DNA of 38,530 bases from Lysobacteraceae bacterium 2PB (GCA_005502915.1 SCMT01000035.1:1-38530), one strand, 5' to 3'. Shown: positions 1 through 8,070, numbered from the stretch's first letter. Translations and numbers: made by a program. The notes: generated by a model from the sequence alone, not told the origin.

Positions 1-127
1 GCATGGGGCGGGCATGGGACAGGGGCGGGTGACGAATGTCAGGTGCGATCGCTGACGATCCGCAATGGTCCGGGGATGCGCGATCCGGAGAATCACCGCC
101 ATCCCGCCACGGACACAGGAGTCCGCC

Positions 128-391
128 ATGAACACCCAGACCCAGACCCGCACCGTCTTCGAGAACACGCCTTTCGGGAGCGCCCTGCATACCGTCGCCG
201 GCCAGCTGGTCGAGCGCGCCGCCACGGTGTCGACGCAAGGCAAGGGATCGCAGGTGCTGCGCTGGCTGATCGCCATCGGCGCGATCTTCCTGGCCTGGAA
301 GGCCCTGCGCGGCCTGAAGTCGATCTTCTGGACCCTGTTCGGCCTGGGCATGATGGTGTACTGGACCGGCATGTGGCGCATGTTCGCCTGA
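128..391 (+). CDS. small hypothetical membrane protein (87 aa)
   Basis: I do not recognise the family. The start at 128 is chosen over an upstream in-frame start because an AGGAG-like ribosome site (ACAGGAGTC) lies just before this ATG. Residues 1-40 are polar and Thr/Gln rich. From about residue 43 to the end there are two closely spaced hydrophobic stretches (around WLIAIGAIFLAW and FWTLFGLGMMVYW), so it is probably an inner-membrane protein with one hairpin or two short helices and a soluble N-terminus. It is followed after about 100 nt by the SET-domain gene on the same strand, but the gap gives no reason to assume a shared function. Base composition matches the neighbours. Confidence 0.7.
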   Translation: MNTQTQTRTVFENTPFGSALHTVAGQLVERAATVSTQGKGSQVLRWLIAIGAIFLAWKALRGLKSIFWTLFGLGMMVYWTGMWRMFA

Positions 392-490
392 TGGCCCCGG
401 GCGCTCCGGTCGCTCCGGCCGGGCGCGAGCCGCCCCGCGGGCAAATGCGCCATAATCCGAGGCCTCCGTCCCGCTGGATCCCGCACGCCC

Positions 491-961
491 ATGCCCAAGA
501 AGAAGATCGTCGCCCGCCTGTCCAGCATCCACGGCAATGGCGTGTTCGCCGACGAACCGATCCGCAAGGGCGAGCGCATCGTCCGCTACAAGGGCACCCT
601 GCGTTCGCACAAGGAAGTCGATCGCCTCTACGGCGACCAGGACGAGAACGGCCATACCTTCCTCTTCACCCTCAACGACGAGTACGTCATCGATGCGAAC
701 GAGGGCGGCAACGTCGCGCGCTGGATCAACCACAGCTGCGATCCGAACTGCGAGTCGGTCATCGAAGAGAACGACAAGGGCAAGTCGCACAAGGACAAGG
801 TCTTCATCGAGGCGATCCGCGACATCAAGCCCGGCGAGGAGCTGACCTACAACTACGGCATCGTCCTCGAGGAACGCTACACCCCCAAGCTCAAGAAGCT
901 CTGGGAATGCCGCTGCGGCTCGAAGAACTGCACCGGGACGATGCTGCAGCCCAAGCGCTGA
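491..961 (+). CDS. SET-domain protein lysine methyltransferase-like protein
   Basis: A compact 156-residue protein that is essentially one SET domain followed by a post-SET motif. SET domains transfer a methyl group from S-adenosylmethionine to protein lysines. The SAM/pseudoknot motif NHSCDPNC is at residues 80-87, and the ELTYNYG motif with the expected catalytic tyrosine is near residues 117-123. A cysteine-rich post-SET tail (CRCGSKNC) at 140-147 would bind one zinc together with the cysteine at 83. The N-terminus (GNGVFADEPIRKGERI) is the usual first SET strand pair. There is no signal peptide, so it should act in the cytoplasm. The substrate is unknown. The lysine-rich HU homologue about 3.5 kb downstream is an obvious candidate partner, but that is inference only. 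Confidence 0.9.
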   Translation: MPKKKIVARLSSIHGNGVFADEPIRKGERIVRYKGTLRSHKEVDRLYGDQDENGHTFLFTLNDEYVIDANEGGNVARWINHSCDPNCESVIEENDKGKSHKDKVFIEAIRDIKPGEELTYNYGIVLEERYTPKLKKLWECRCGSKNCTGTMLQPKR

Positions 962-970
962 TGCAAGAAC

Positions 971-992
971 GCCGATGCCGTAGTGCATCGGC
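971..992 (+). terminator. hairpin after the SET gene, possible terminator
   Basis: An 8-bp perfect stem GCCGATGC/GCATCGGC with a 6-nt loop starts 9 nt after the SET stop codon. Only CTTCGTC follows and there is no real T-run, so termination efficiency is uncertain. Confidence 0.4.
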
Positions 993-1135
993 CTTCGTCA
1001 TGCTTTGCCGCCCGTTTCGGCAAAGACCGGAGTGACGGAGGATGCGGCGTGCGGAAAGTTCCCATGACTTAAGACAGTCGTCGCAGTTCCGGCGCGGCGC
1101 GAGCATGTGCGCCACGTTTTCATTCGGGATGTGCC

Positions 1136-3370
1136 ATGCGCGCATTGCTCTCCGCCTTGGTCTTCTCGTTGCCTCTGCCCGTCCTTGCCGTCCAGGTGGA
1201 CGGCAGGATCGATCCGACGGAATGGGCCGATGCGCAGCGCGTCGACGATTTCCGCCTCACGCAGCCGCTGACCCGGGCGCCCAGCCCCCATGCGACCGAA
1301 GCCTGGTACAAGGCCACCGAGCAGGGCCTGGCCATCGCCTTCCGCAACCGCCAGCCGGCGCGCGTCCCGCGCACCCGGCAACGCTTCCAGCGCGATCGCA
1401 ACGGCAACGTCGACCGCGTGAACGTCTACGTCGACTTCGACGGCGACGGCCGCAGCGGCTACAACTTCATGGTCGGCCTGTCCAACGACATCGCCGACAG
1501 CACGATCAGCAACGAGAACCAGTTCAACGGCGACTGGGACGGCCACTGGATGCATGCGGTGTCCGAAGACGAAGACGGCTGGTCGGCCGAGATGCTGATT
1601 CCCTGGCACATCGCGCCGATGCGGCAGGGCGACGGCACGACGCGCACGATCGGCCTGGCCCTCGACCGGGTGGTCGGCGACAGCAACGAGCGCATGGCCT
1701 GGCCGGCGATCAGCTTCAACGAGCAGCGCTACCTCAGCGAACTGCGCAAGGTCGAGGTCCCGCAGTACAGCCAGTCCCTGCTGGCGATCACGCCCTACGT
1801 GGTCGGCCTGTACGACAACGTCGGCGGCAAGGCCGACTTCGACGCCGGTGCGGATATCTTCTGGAAGCCGAACGGCCAGTTCCAGCTCAGCGGCACGATC
1901 AATCCCGATTTCGGCCAGGTCGAAAGCGACGGTATCGTCGTCAACTTCAGCGCCATCGAGACTTTCTTCGGCGACAAGCGCCCGTTCTTCACGGAGAACC
2001 AGGGGTATTTCGAAGTCCCGTTCGGTTCGCTGGGCAATGCGCAGCAGCTGATCTACACCCGCCGCATCGGCGCGCCCGCGGACGACGGCAGCGGTGCCGG
2101 CGACGTGGCCGCTGCGGTGAAGATCAACGGCAGCCTGGGTGGTTTCGGCTACGGCGTGTTCGCCGCGACCGAGAACGACGACGCCGGCCGCGATTTCTAT
2201 GCCCTGCGCGCCACCCGGGATTTCGCGGGGCAGGGCGTCGGCGCGATGGTCACGCGGGTGAACCGCCCGTTCCTCGACCGTGAGGCCACGGTCTTCTCGC
2301 TCGACCATCGCTGGAGCCCGAACGCGCGCTGGACGGTGCGCAGCAATGTCGTTGGTTCCAGCGTCGCGCAGAATGGCGACCGCATGCGCGACACCGGCGG
2401 GCAGGTGCGCATCGACCACCAGATCAACGACGCGTGGCGCCAGCAGCTGTACCTGCTGCATACCGGTGGCGACCTGCAGCTCAACGATTTCGGCTTCCTC
2501 GACCGCAACAACTTCAACTATGCGCGCTACGAGATGTCGCGGCGCATCACCGGTCTTCCCGAGGACTCGCCTTACGCGTCGCATCAGTGGCGGTACGCGG
2601 TGTCGCGTCGCACCAATGACAACGGCGTGCACATCGCCGATGCCTTCGCGATCAACCGGGGCAGCGAGCGCCGCGACGGCGGCAACCAGTTCGTGGAAAT
2701 CGCCGGCTGGACCCCGGGCCACGAGGACCTGATCACGCGAGGGCACGGTGCCGTGAAGCATCCCGGCCGTCTCTTCGGTTTCGCCGAGCGCTTTTTCCCG
2801 AAGAAGACGCACTGGTCTTTCTACGCCAACCTCCGTTACAGCGCCGAAGGCCTGGGTGGCATCGACCGCGGCGCGTGGTCGGTCACGCTCGAGCCCGCCT
2901 ATGCGGTCAACGACGACCTGAGCTTCACCGCCGGCCTCGAACTGCAGCGCAATCCCGACTGGCTGCTGTGGCGCGGCGACAACCTGCTGGGCACGTTCGG
3001 TTCCGAACAGGCATTCCTCAGCCTGGGCTCGGTGTGGCTGATCGACCCGAAGCAGGAGCTGCGCGTGCGCCTGGAAGCCCTGGGGCTGGATGCCGAGGCC
3101 AAGCGCGCCTGGCGCGTCGCCGCCGACGGCACCCCGGTGCGCAGCAACGACGCGCTCGACGACTTCGCCCTGCGCAACCTCGGTTTCCAGGTCCGTTACC
3201 GCTACGAATTCGCCCCGCTGTCGTATCTCTACGTGGCCTACGTGCGCGGCGGTTCGCTGTTCCAGCGCGGTGTCGGTCCCTATTCGGTCGGAGACGAATT
3301 CACTGGCGCCTTCGACCTGCGCGACAGCGAGCAGCTGCTGGTGAAGCTGTCGTACCGGTTCGAGATCTGA
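1136..3370 (+). CDS. DUF5916 / carbohydrate-binding family 9-like outer-membrane protein
   Basis: A 744-residue secreted protein. Residues 1-18 form a signal peptide (MRALLSALVFSLPLPVLA). The mature N-terminus (VDGRIDPTEWADAQRVDDF onward, to about residue 200) has the layout of the CBM9-like domain usual in this family. The rest is the DUF5916 region, with many alternating polar/aromatic strands and the motif GDKRPFFTENQGYF near residue 280. The chain ends in LLVKLSYRFEI, a terminal amphipathic strand with aromatic residues as expected for an outer-membrane beta-barrel. The family is common in Xanthomonadales and Bacteroidetes and its role is not established; glycan or polymer handling at the surface is a guess. 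It converges on the lipoprotein gene 22 nt downstream. Confidence 0.85.
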   Translation: MRALLSALVFSLPLPVLAVQVDGRIDPTEWADAQRVDDFRLTQPLTRAPSPHATEAWYKATEQGLAIAFRNRQPARVPRTRQRFQRDRNGNVDRVNVYVDFDGDGRSGYNFMVGLSNDIADSTISNENQFNGDWDGHWMHAVSEDEDGWSAEMLIPWHIAPMRQGDGTTRTIGLALDRVVGDSNERMAWPAISFNEQRYLSELRKVEVPQYSQSLLAITPYVVGLYDNVGGKADFDAGADIFWKPNGQFQLSGTINPDFGQVESDGIVVNFSAIETFFGDKRPFFTENQGYFEVPFGSLGNAQQLIYTRRIGAPADDGSGAGDVAAAVKINGSLGGFGYGVFAATENDDAGRDFYALRATRDFAGQGVGAMVTRVNRPFLDREATVFSLDHRWSPNARWTVRSNVVGSSVAQNGDRMRDTGGQVRIDHQINDAWRQQLYLLHTGGDLQLNDFGFLDRNNFNYARYEMSRRITGLPEDSPYASHQWRYAVSRRTNDNGVHIADAFAINRGSERRDGGNQFVEIAGWTPGHEDLITRGHGAVKHPGRLFGFAERFFPKKTHWSFYANLRYSAEGLGGIDRGAWSVTLEPAYAVNDDLSFTAGLELQRNPDWLLWRGDNLLGTFGSEQAFLSLGSVWLIDPKQELRVRLEALGLDAEAKRAWRVAADGTPVRSNDALDDFALRNLGFQVRYRYEFAPLSYLYVAYVRGGSLFQRGVGPYSVGDEFTGAFDLRDSEQLLVKLSYRFEI

Positions 3371-3392
3371 TCTGCGGGATCGCTCCCGGCCA

Positions 3393-3965
3393 TCATCGAT
3401 CCAGCTCGATCACCACCCGCTGGTTGCGGATGAGCGTGCCGGCGATGCGGCGTTCGCCGAGTTTCTCCTGCGTCTCCGCGTCGAGGCGATAGACCGGTTC
3501 TGCGCGGGCGTAGTCGCGCAGCCAGCCGTTGATGAGGTCGCGACCGGTGGCGTTCATCCGGCTGCCGAGCAGCGGCAGTTCGGCGGATTCCAGCGTCGGC
3601 TCCTCCATGTACAGCGCGTTGCTGCGCGCGTCGTAGCGCAGGCCGCTGGTGAGCGCGATATGTCCGGCGGGGCGGTCGCTGCGCATGCCGAGACCCTCGA
3701 TGCCGATGTCGAAATCCAGGTGCAGGCGCGTGCTGTCGGGCGGAATGGCGACCTGCGGGTTCATCACGCTGAGCGTGACCAGCCCGCCGAGCTGGTCGTA
3801 CTGGCGCGGATAGTGCTTGTCGAGCTGGGCCTGCAGCTGCGCCGGGGTGAAGGACACCTGGTTGAGCAGCAGCGCCTTGGCGGTGTCCAGCGTGGTGCAG
3901 GCGGCGAGGGTGGCGGTGGTCGCAAGCAGCAGCGCGGCGCGGAGCAGGGTGCGTCGGGCGATCAT
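3393..3965 (-). CDS. DUF1439 family lipoprotein
   Basis: A 190-residue lipoprotein. The start at 3965 follows a strong GGAGG six bases upstream and opens directly with a signal peptide. Arginines at residues 4-9 are followed by a hydrophobic core and the lipobox LAAC, with the lipidated cysteine at 23. The mature part begins with a segment resembling DUF1439 (E. coli YceB-like) proteins: an amphipathic F-TPAQLQAQLDKHYPR helix, then a beta-rich region. Such proteins have a lipid-binding tubular-type fold, but their function is unsettled. Asn-Pro at the residue after the lipidated cysteine is not seen; the +2 residue is Thr, which in enterobacterial rules favours outer-membrane sorting. Monocistronic and convergent with the upstream DUF5916 gene. 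Confidence 0.85.
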   Translation of the reverse strand: MIARRTLLRAALLLATTATLAACTTLDTAKALLLNQVSFTPAQLQAQLDKHYPRQYDQLGGLVTLSVMNPQVAIPPDSTRLHLDFDIGIEGLGMRSDRPAGHIALTSGLRYDARSNALYMEEPTLESAELPLLGSRMNATGRDLINGWLRDYARAEPVYRLDAETQEKLGERRIAGTLIRNQRVVIELDR

Positions 3966-4032
3966 GGTGGCCTCCGGAGGGTGCGGGAACGATGCTGCGG
4001 GCGCGGTGAACCGGGCGTGATCGGACCGTGGA

Positions 4033-4317
4033 TCAGCGATCGATGCGCGCCTTGCGCATGGGTGTGTAGTCCCACCAGGGACGCGCTGGCGCGCCGCGCA
4101 TGAAATCGATGATCGCGAGGAAGACATCGATCACGCAGGGGTCGTGGCGGACGCCGGTGAGCGTGCACAGGCGGTCGTACAGCAGCCACGCATCCTGGCT
4201 GGCGAGATCGGCCGGCGTGGCGATGCCGAGCAGTCGCAGGTCCGCCTCGGTGGCGGGGCCCAGGTTGGGAATGTCCTGGAAGCGTTTGACGTCGGCGGCA
4301 TGGATCGCCTTGGCCAT
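4033..4317 (-). CDS. Cdd1-type helix-hairpin-helix protein
   Basis: A 94-residue protein matching the small helix-hairpin-helix family annotated as 'Cdd1', 'pathogenicity locus' or 'mitomycin resistance' protein. The helix-hairpin-helix signature is FQDIPNLGPATEADLRLLGI near residues 13-32. A family-typical segment LYDRLCTLTGVRHDPCVIDV and a WWDYTP motif close the C-terminus. Helix-hairpin-helix modules usually contact the DNA backbone without sequence specificity, so a DNA-associated role is likely, but none is proven. The family names come from old genetic contexts and should not be read as function. Start at 4317 is the only good ATG, with GGGAC upstream. It lies downstream of the HU gene on the same strand but is separated from it by a strong terminator. 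Confidence 0.85.
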   Translation of the reverse strand: MAKAIHAADVKRFQDIPNLGPATEADLRLLGIATPADLASQDAWLLYDRLCTLTGVRHDPCVIDVFLAIIDFMRGAPARPWWDYTPMRKARIDR

Positions 4318-4363
4318 GGTCTGTCCCGTCGTGAAGCGCCGGATCGCGGCGTGTCCAAACGAA

Positions 4364-4394
4364 AAGGCCGGATTCCTCGCGGAAATCCGGCCTT
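4364..4394 (-). terminator. rho-independent terminator of the HU gene
   Basis: An 11-bp perfect stem AAGGCCGGATT/AATCCGGCCTT with a 9-nt loop. Read on the minus strand the stem runs into TTTTCGTTTGG, a good T-tract, and it lies 45 nt after the HU stop codon. It isolates HU from the Cdd1-like gene. Confidence 0.85.
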
Positions 4395-4438
4395 CGCGGT
4401 CATCGCGGCGATGGGCGCCGCGATGGGGATGTCGAACC

Positions 4439-4828
4439 TCAGGCCGTCGCGGCGTCCTTGAGCTTCTTCATCGGGCGCACCTTGACCTTCACCGTGGCCG
4501 GCTTGGCGGCGAAGACGGTTTCCTGGCCGGTGAAGGGGTTGATGCCCTTGCGCTTCGGCTTGGCCGCGACGCTCACCGCAGTGATCTTCAGCACGCCCGG
4601 CAGCACGAACTGGCCGGCGCCCTTCTTGCCGATGGAGGCGTGGATGGCGCCCTCGAGCGCGGCCATGACGGCGCGCACGTCCTTGGCGGCGACTTCGGTC
4701 GCGCCGGCGATGTGGGCGACCAGAGCGGACTTGCTCATCACGTCCTTGATCGGCTTCGGCGCGGCAGCCTTGGCGGGGGCCTTGGCTTTGCCGGCGACCT
4801 TCTTCGCAGCTTTTTTCTTGGTTGCCAT
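4439..4828 (-). CDS. HU-family DNA-binding protein with H1-like N-terminal tail
   Basis: A 129-residue nucleoid protein. Residues 31-129 are a normal HU: MSKSALVAHIAG aligns with the usual HU N-terminus, GQFVLPGVLKI with the body, and KRKGINPFTGQETVF with the DNA-binding arm bearing the conserved RKGxNPxTG-type sequence. Residues 1-30 are extra. They are a Lys/Ala/Pro tail with ten lysines (positions 4, 5, 6, 9, 10, 14, 16, 20, 25, 28), like the tails of histone H1 and of tailed bacterial HU proteins. The residues 117-125 are again lysine rich. A GAGGA site precedes the ATG at 4828. A second ATG at 4738, exactly where a tailless HU would start, is preceded by AAGGA four bases upstream, so two forms are possible. 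The gene has its own promoter and terminator. Confidence 0.93.
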   Translation of the reverse strand: MATKKKAAKKVAGKAKAPAKAAAPKPIKDVMSKSALVAHIAGATEVAAKDVRAVMAALEGAIHASIGKKGAGQFVLPGVLKITAVSVAAKPKRKGINPFTGQETVFAAKPATVKVKVRPMKKLKDAATA

Positions 4829-4894
4829 GAGAGTGTGTTTTCCTCGTCGGATGATTGATCTTTGTCTGGGCCGGATTACCGCCCCGGCCCGTGA

Positions 4895-4923
4895 ACTGTA
4901 GGCCATGGTCGAGGCGTCGCCAA
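4895..4923 (-). promoter_or_regulatory. sigma70-type promoter of the HU gene
   Basis: TTGGCG (4918-4923) and TACAGT (4895-4900) are separated by exactly 17 bp on the minus strand. They lie about 70 nt upstream of the HU start. Both boxes match the consensus in four of six positions, notable in DNA this GC-rich. Predicted from sequence only. Confidence 0.5.
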
Positions 4924-5051
4924 GCCCCCGCGACCGGTTTTTTCGGGGATTTTCGGGTTTTCGATGCCCTGTCCACGCATTTTCCCCGCAGTGGACCGGG
5001 AAAGCGTGCCGCACGTGGCGAAACGGACAGGAAAAACGCAGTGTCCGGACA

Positions 5052-5813
5052 TCAACGGACATGCTCCATCGCTGCGCGAACGCCTGGACCACCAGCGGAT
5101 CGGGCGTGCGTGCCGGTGCATGCCGCAGGCACACGGCGTGCGAGCACGGCATCGGCCGACCACGCGCCGCCATGGTGGCCCAGCTGCGCCGCGACGGCGG
5201 CGTAGCGTTGCCGGAAGCGCTCGGGGTTGCGGTCGGGGTCGTACCAGTGCGGTCCCTTGAGCAGCGCGACCAGCGCCAGCGTTTCCTGCGGCCGCAGTTC
5301 CGCAAGCGGGCGGCCGAACCAGGCATGCGCGGCCTGTTCGATGCCGACACTGCATCGCCCGTAGAAGCTTTCCGCCAGCAGGGTGTCCGCGATCCGGTCC
5401 GTGGTCCATTCGCGGCTGAGGCGGATCTGCAGTGCGATTTCCGGCAGGTGATGGCTGCGTCCCCGTGCGTGCATCCCGCGATCGAAATAGAGCATGCGTG
5501 CCGCGCTGCGCAGCAGGCGATCGCCTCCCGCATCTGCGCTGCCCGGGCGCTGCCTGCGGATGTCCAGAACCATGCGTGGGACGAAGGTCAGCGGATCAAG
5601 CCGAGGGAGGGTGTCTCCATGCGTCATGCCGGCTTCGACTTGCAGCAGTTGCGCGCGAAGCCCTGGCGTCGCGCGCCATGCGGTCGGTTCGAGCCGGTCG
5701 GGCAGGTGTCGCGTGCCGGTCAGGTAGAGGCTCAGGCACAGTACGGTGTAGAGCAGCAGCAATGCGATCGGAACTGCCAGCAGCCAGCGCAGTGCGGACG
5801 AGCGGACGGCCAT
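5052..5813 (-). CDS. degenerate GT51 transglycosylase-like membrane protein
   Basis: A 253-residue protein with one N-terminal membrane anchor (residues 9-32). Residues about 120-200 clearly follow the C-terminal half of a peptidoglycan glycosyltransferase (GT51) domain: LPEIALQIRLSREWT, SFYGRCSVGIEQAAHAWFG, and LVALLKGPHWYDPDRNPERF correspond to the usual KxxEI, YFGxGxxGIExAAxxYFGK and LLAGLPxxPxxYDP segments. The catalytic half is eroded. The EDxxFxxHxG motif is reduced to a lone glutamate at about residue 60 (LLQVEAG), and the GGSTITQQ motif reads GGDRLLRSA. In active enzymes these residues polymerise lipid II, so this copy is probably inactive or altered. The last 25 residues are low-complexity. 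Length fits a GT51-only protein, so truncation of a bifunctional PBP is less likely than an old divergence. Confidence 0.75.
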   Translation of the reverse strand: MAVRSSALRWLLAVPIALLLLYTVLCLSLYLTGTRHLPDRLEPTAWRATPGLRAQLLQVEAGMTHGDTLPRLDPLTFVPRMVLDIRRQRPGSADAGGDRLLRSAARMLYFDRGMHARGRSHHLPEIALQIRLSREWTTDRIADTLLAESFYGRCSVGIEQAAHAWFGRPLAELRPQETLALVALLKGPHWYDPDRNPERFRQRYAAVAAQLGHHGGAWSADAVLARRVPAACTGTHARSAGGPGVRAAMEHVR

Positions 5814-5901
5814 GGCGTGCCTCGCGGGATGGCGGTGGCGGCCAGCATTCGCGACCCGTAAGCCGCATGCAACGCCGCCGCTGCGTCACCGGCGCCTCCG
5901 C

Positions 5902-6957
5902 TCAGTGACCCTCGCCGTTGCCGCCGAGACGCTTCGGCCCGCCGACGATCAGCGGGTCGGCGGCGCGGGCGACACGATGATCCTTGCCGGGATAGGGCAG
6001 GGTGTCGAGGACGTGGCGCATCGCATTGAGGCGGGCACGCTTCTTGTCGTCGGACTTGACCACGGTCCACGGCGCGTCGGCGGTGTCGGTGTGGAAGAAC
6101 ATCGCCGACTTGGCCTCGGTGTAGTCGTCCCACTTGTCCAGCGACTGCAGGTCGATCGGTGAGAGTTTCCAGTGCTTCAGCGGGTCGCTGCGCCGCGACT
6201 TGAACCGGCGCAGCTGCTCCTCGCGGCTGACCGAGAACCAGAACTTGTAGAGGCGGATGCCGCTGCGCACGAGCATCCGTTCGAATTCCGGGGCTTCGCG
6301 CAGGAATTCGAGGTAGTCCTCGGGCGTGCAGAAGCCCATCACGCGTTCGACGCCGGCGCGGTTATACCAGCTGCGGTCGAAGAACACGATCTCGCCGGTG
6401 GTCGGCAGGTGCTCGATGTAGCGCTGGAAATACCACTGACCGCGTTCCTGCTCGCTGGGTTTCTCCAGCGCGACCACGCGCGCGCCGCGCGGGTTGAGGT
6501 GTTCGGTGAAGCGCTTGATCGCACCGCCCTTGCCGGCCGCGTCGCGGCCTTCGAACAGGATGACGATGCGCTGGCCGGTGTCCTTCACCCAGCTCTGCAC
6601 CTTCAGTAGCTCAATCTGCAGGCGCTTCTTCTCCGCCTCGTATTCGCGGCGGCGCAGGCGGGTGCGGTAGGGATAGTCCGCCGGCAGCGGCGCGGTGGTG
6701 CTGTCCTCGTCGGTGAGCGGCACCGCGTCCATGCGCAGCGCCGCGTCGACGGACAGGCCAGGTTCGAGCAGGCCTGGTCCGAGCGCGTCCGTCGCGATCG
6801 CGGCAGTGGGCGACGGATCGACCGAGGCCTCGGTCGTCGCGGGAAGCGACTGGACGGGATCAGGTGCGCCCGCCGAGGCGGATATCGCGGGCGAGCCCGA
6901 ATCGGTGGGCTGCGCGCGACGCGGACGAGAGGTGGAACGCTTGCGGGGTGCGGGCAT
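5902..6957 (-). CDS. ppk2: polyphosphate kinase 2 (class I PPK2)
   Basis: A 351-residue cytoplasmic enzyme that uses polyphosphate to phosphorylate a nucleoside diphosphate (usually ADP or GDP). The Walker A loop GRDAAGKGG is at 137-145, the Walker B-like FFDRSWYNRAGVERVMGF at 192-209, and the lid arginines lie in the LRRFKSRRSDPLKHWKLSP segment. The core with IVILFEGRD, SEQERGQWYFQRY and DKWDDYTEAK is typical of the one-domain class I group. Residues 1-95 are an unusual Pro/Ala/Ser/Thr-rich extension, basic at the start (PRKRSTSRPRR) and probably disordered. A GGAG site six bases before the ATG at 6957 supports this start. ADP versus GDP preference cannot be read from sequence. It stands alone after the accA terminator. 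Confidence 0.93.
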   Translation of the reverse strand: MPAPRKRSTSRPRRAQPTDSGSPAISASAGAPDPVQSLPATTEASVDPSPTAAIATDALGPGLLEPGLSVDAALRMDAVPLTDEDSTTAPLPADYPYRTRLRRREYEAEKKRLQIELLKVQSWVKDTGQRIVILFEGRDAAGKGGAIKRFTEHLNPRGARVVALEKPSEQERGQWYFQRYIEHLPTTGEIVFFDRSWYNRAGVERVMGFCTPEDYLEFLREAPEFERMLVRSGIRLYKFWFSVSREEQLRRFKSRRSDPLKHWKLSPIDLQSLDKWDDYTEAKSAMFFHTDTADAPWTVVKSDDKKRARLNAMRHVLDTLPYPGKDHRVARAADPLIVGGPKRLGGNGEGH

Positions 6958-7072
6958 GCGGGGCTCCGGCGACGATGGGGAGACGCCCTGTCGGGGCTGA
7001 TCCCATCGTCCGCCGGCCGCGCCGGATGCGCTTGAGCGAAGTCAAACGCGTTGCGAGGAATGTTGTGGCGCA

Positions 7073-7096
7073 ACGGCGCCGGAGCGCCGGCGCCGT
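7073..7096 (-). terminator. GC-rich hairpin ending the dnaE-accA unit
   Basis: A 10-bp perfect stem ACGGCGCCGG/CCGGCGCCGT with loop AGCG lies 14 nt beyond the accA stop codon on the minus strand. It lacks a T-tract (TTGCGCC follows), so it may act as a weak terminator or as an RNA 3'-end stabiliser. Confidence 0.5.
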
Positions 7097-7110
7097 GTGC
7101 GGGGAAAGAC

Positions 7111-8070
7111 TCAGGCCGCTTCGTACGCGCCGTAGCCGCGCAGGCGCTTGTAGCGGCGGTCGAGCAGGTCCTCGGTCGGCAGGGCTTCGAGGGCGTCCAG
7201 CTCGTTGAGCAGCACCGCCTTGAGGCGGCGGGCCATCTGCACCGGATTGCGGTGCGCGCCGCCGATCGGCTCGCGCACGATCTTGTCGATCAGGCCCAGG
7301 TCCTTCAGGCGCTTGGCGGTGATCGCCATGGCATCGGCCGCGTCCTGCTTCCTGTCGGCGGTCTTCCACAGGATCGAGGCGCAGCCTTCGGGCGAGATCA
7401 CCGAGTAGGTGCTGTATTCGAGCATCAGCGTGCGGTCGCCGACGCCGATGGCCAGCGCGCCGCCGGAGCCGCCTTCGCCGATCACGGTGCACAGGATCGG
7501 CACCTTCAGTTCTGACATCTCCAGCAGGTTGCGGGCGATGGCCTCGGACTGGCCGCGCTCCTCGGCGTCGATGCCCGGCCAGGCGCCGGCGGTGTCGATG
7601 AAGGTGAGGATCGGCAGGCGGAAGCGCTCGGCCATCTTCATCAGGCGCAGCGCCTTGCGATAGCCCTCGGGCTTGGGCATGCCGAAGTTGCGGCGGACCT
7701 TGGCCTTGGTGTCGCGGCCCTTCTCGTGGCCGATCACCATCACGCTGCGGCCGTTGATGCGGGCCAGGCCGCCGACGATGGCGTTGTCGTTGGCGAAGGC
7801 GCGGTCGCCGGCCAGTTCCTGGAACTGGTCGCACATCACCCGTAGGTAGTCGAGCGTGTAGGGCCGCGCGGGATGGCGCGCGAGCTGCGACACCTGCCAG
7901 GCGCTGAGGTCGCGGAAGATCTGCGCGGTGCGCAGGCGGAGCTTGTCCTCCAGGGCGCGCACTTCGGCGTCGATGTTGACGCCCGGCCCGTTGCTGGCAT
8001 GGCGGAGTTCGCGGATCTTGGTTTCGAGGTCGGCGATCGGCTGTTCGAAGTCGAGGTAGTTCGGATTCAT
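7111..8070 (-). CDS. accA: acetyl-CoA carboxylase carboxyltransferase subunit alpha
   Basis: A 319-residue protein, the same length as E. coli AccA. With AccD it forms the carboxyltransferase that moves CO2 from biotinyl-AccB to acetyl-CoA, giving malonyl-CoA for fatty-acid synthesis. The N-terminal helical region ([19 protein letters not shown]) is standard. The crotonase-like fold carries [33 protein letters not shown] and [14 protein letters not shown], the segments that bind acetyl-CoA and form the oxyanion holes. Start at 8070 is the conserved one; earlier in-frame sequence is not AccA-like. It lies 134 nt downstream of dnaE on the same strand, the usual gammaproteobacterial neighbour, and probably shares its transcript. 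Confidence 0.97.
   Translation of the reverse strand: MNPNYLDFEQPIADLETKIRELRHASNGPGVNIDAEVRALEDKLRLRTAQIFRDLSAWQVSQLARHPARPYTLDYLRVMCDQFQELAGDRAFANDNAIVGGLARINGRSVMVIGHEKGRDTKAKVRRNFGMPKPEGYRKALRLMKMAERFRLPILTFIDTAGAWPGIDAEERGQSEAIARNLLEMSELKVPILCTVIGEGGSGGALAIGVGDRTLMLEYSTYSVISPEGCASILWKTADRKQDAADAMAITAKRLKDLGLIDKIVREPIGGAHRNPVQMARRLKAVLLNELDALEALPTEDLLDRRYKRLRGYGAYEAA

Noticed and set aside
1-127. Left edge of the window as part of another gene
   Set aside because: No frame with ribosome site or recognisable protein end can be supported; it is probably upstream spacer of the first gene.
43-1035. 330-codon open frame overlapping the first two genes
   Set aside because: It is out of frame with the SET domain and with the small membrane protein, and its Arg/Pro-rich composition is not protein-like.
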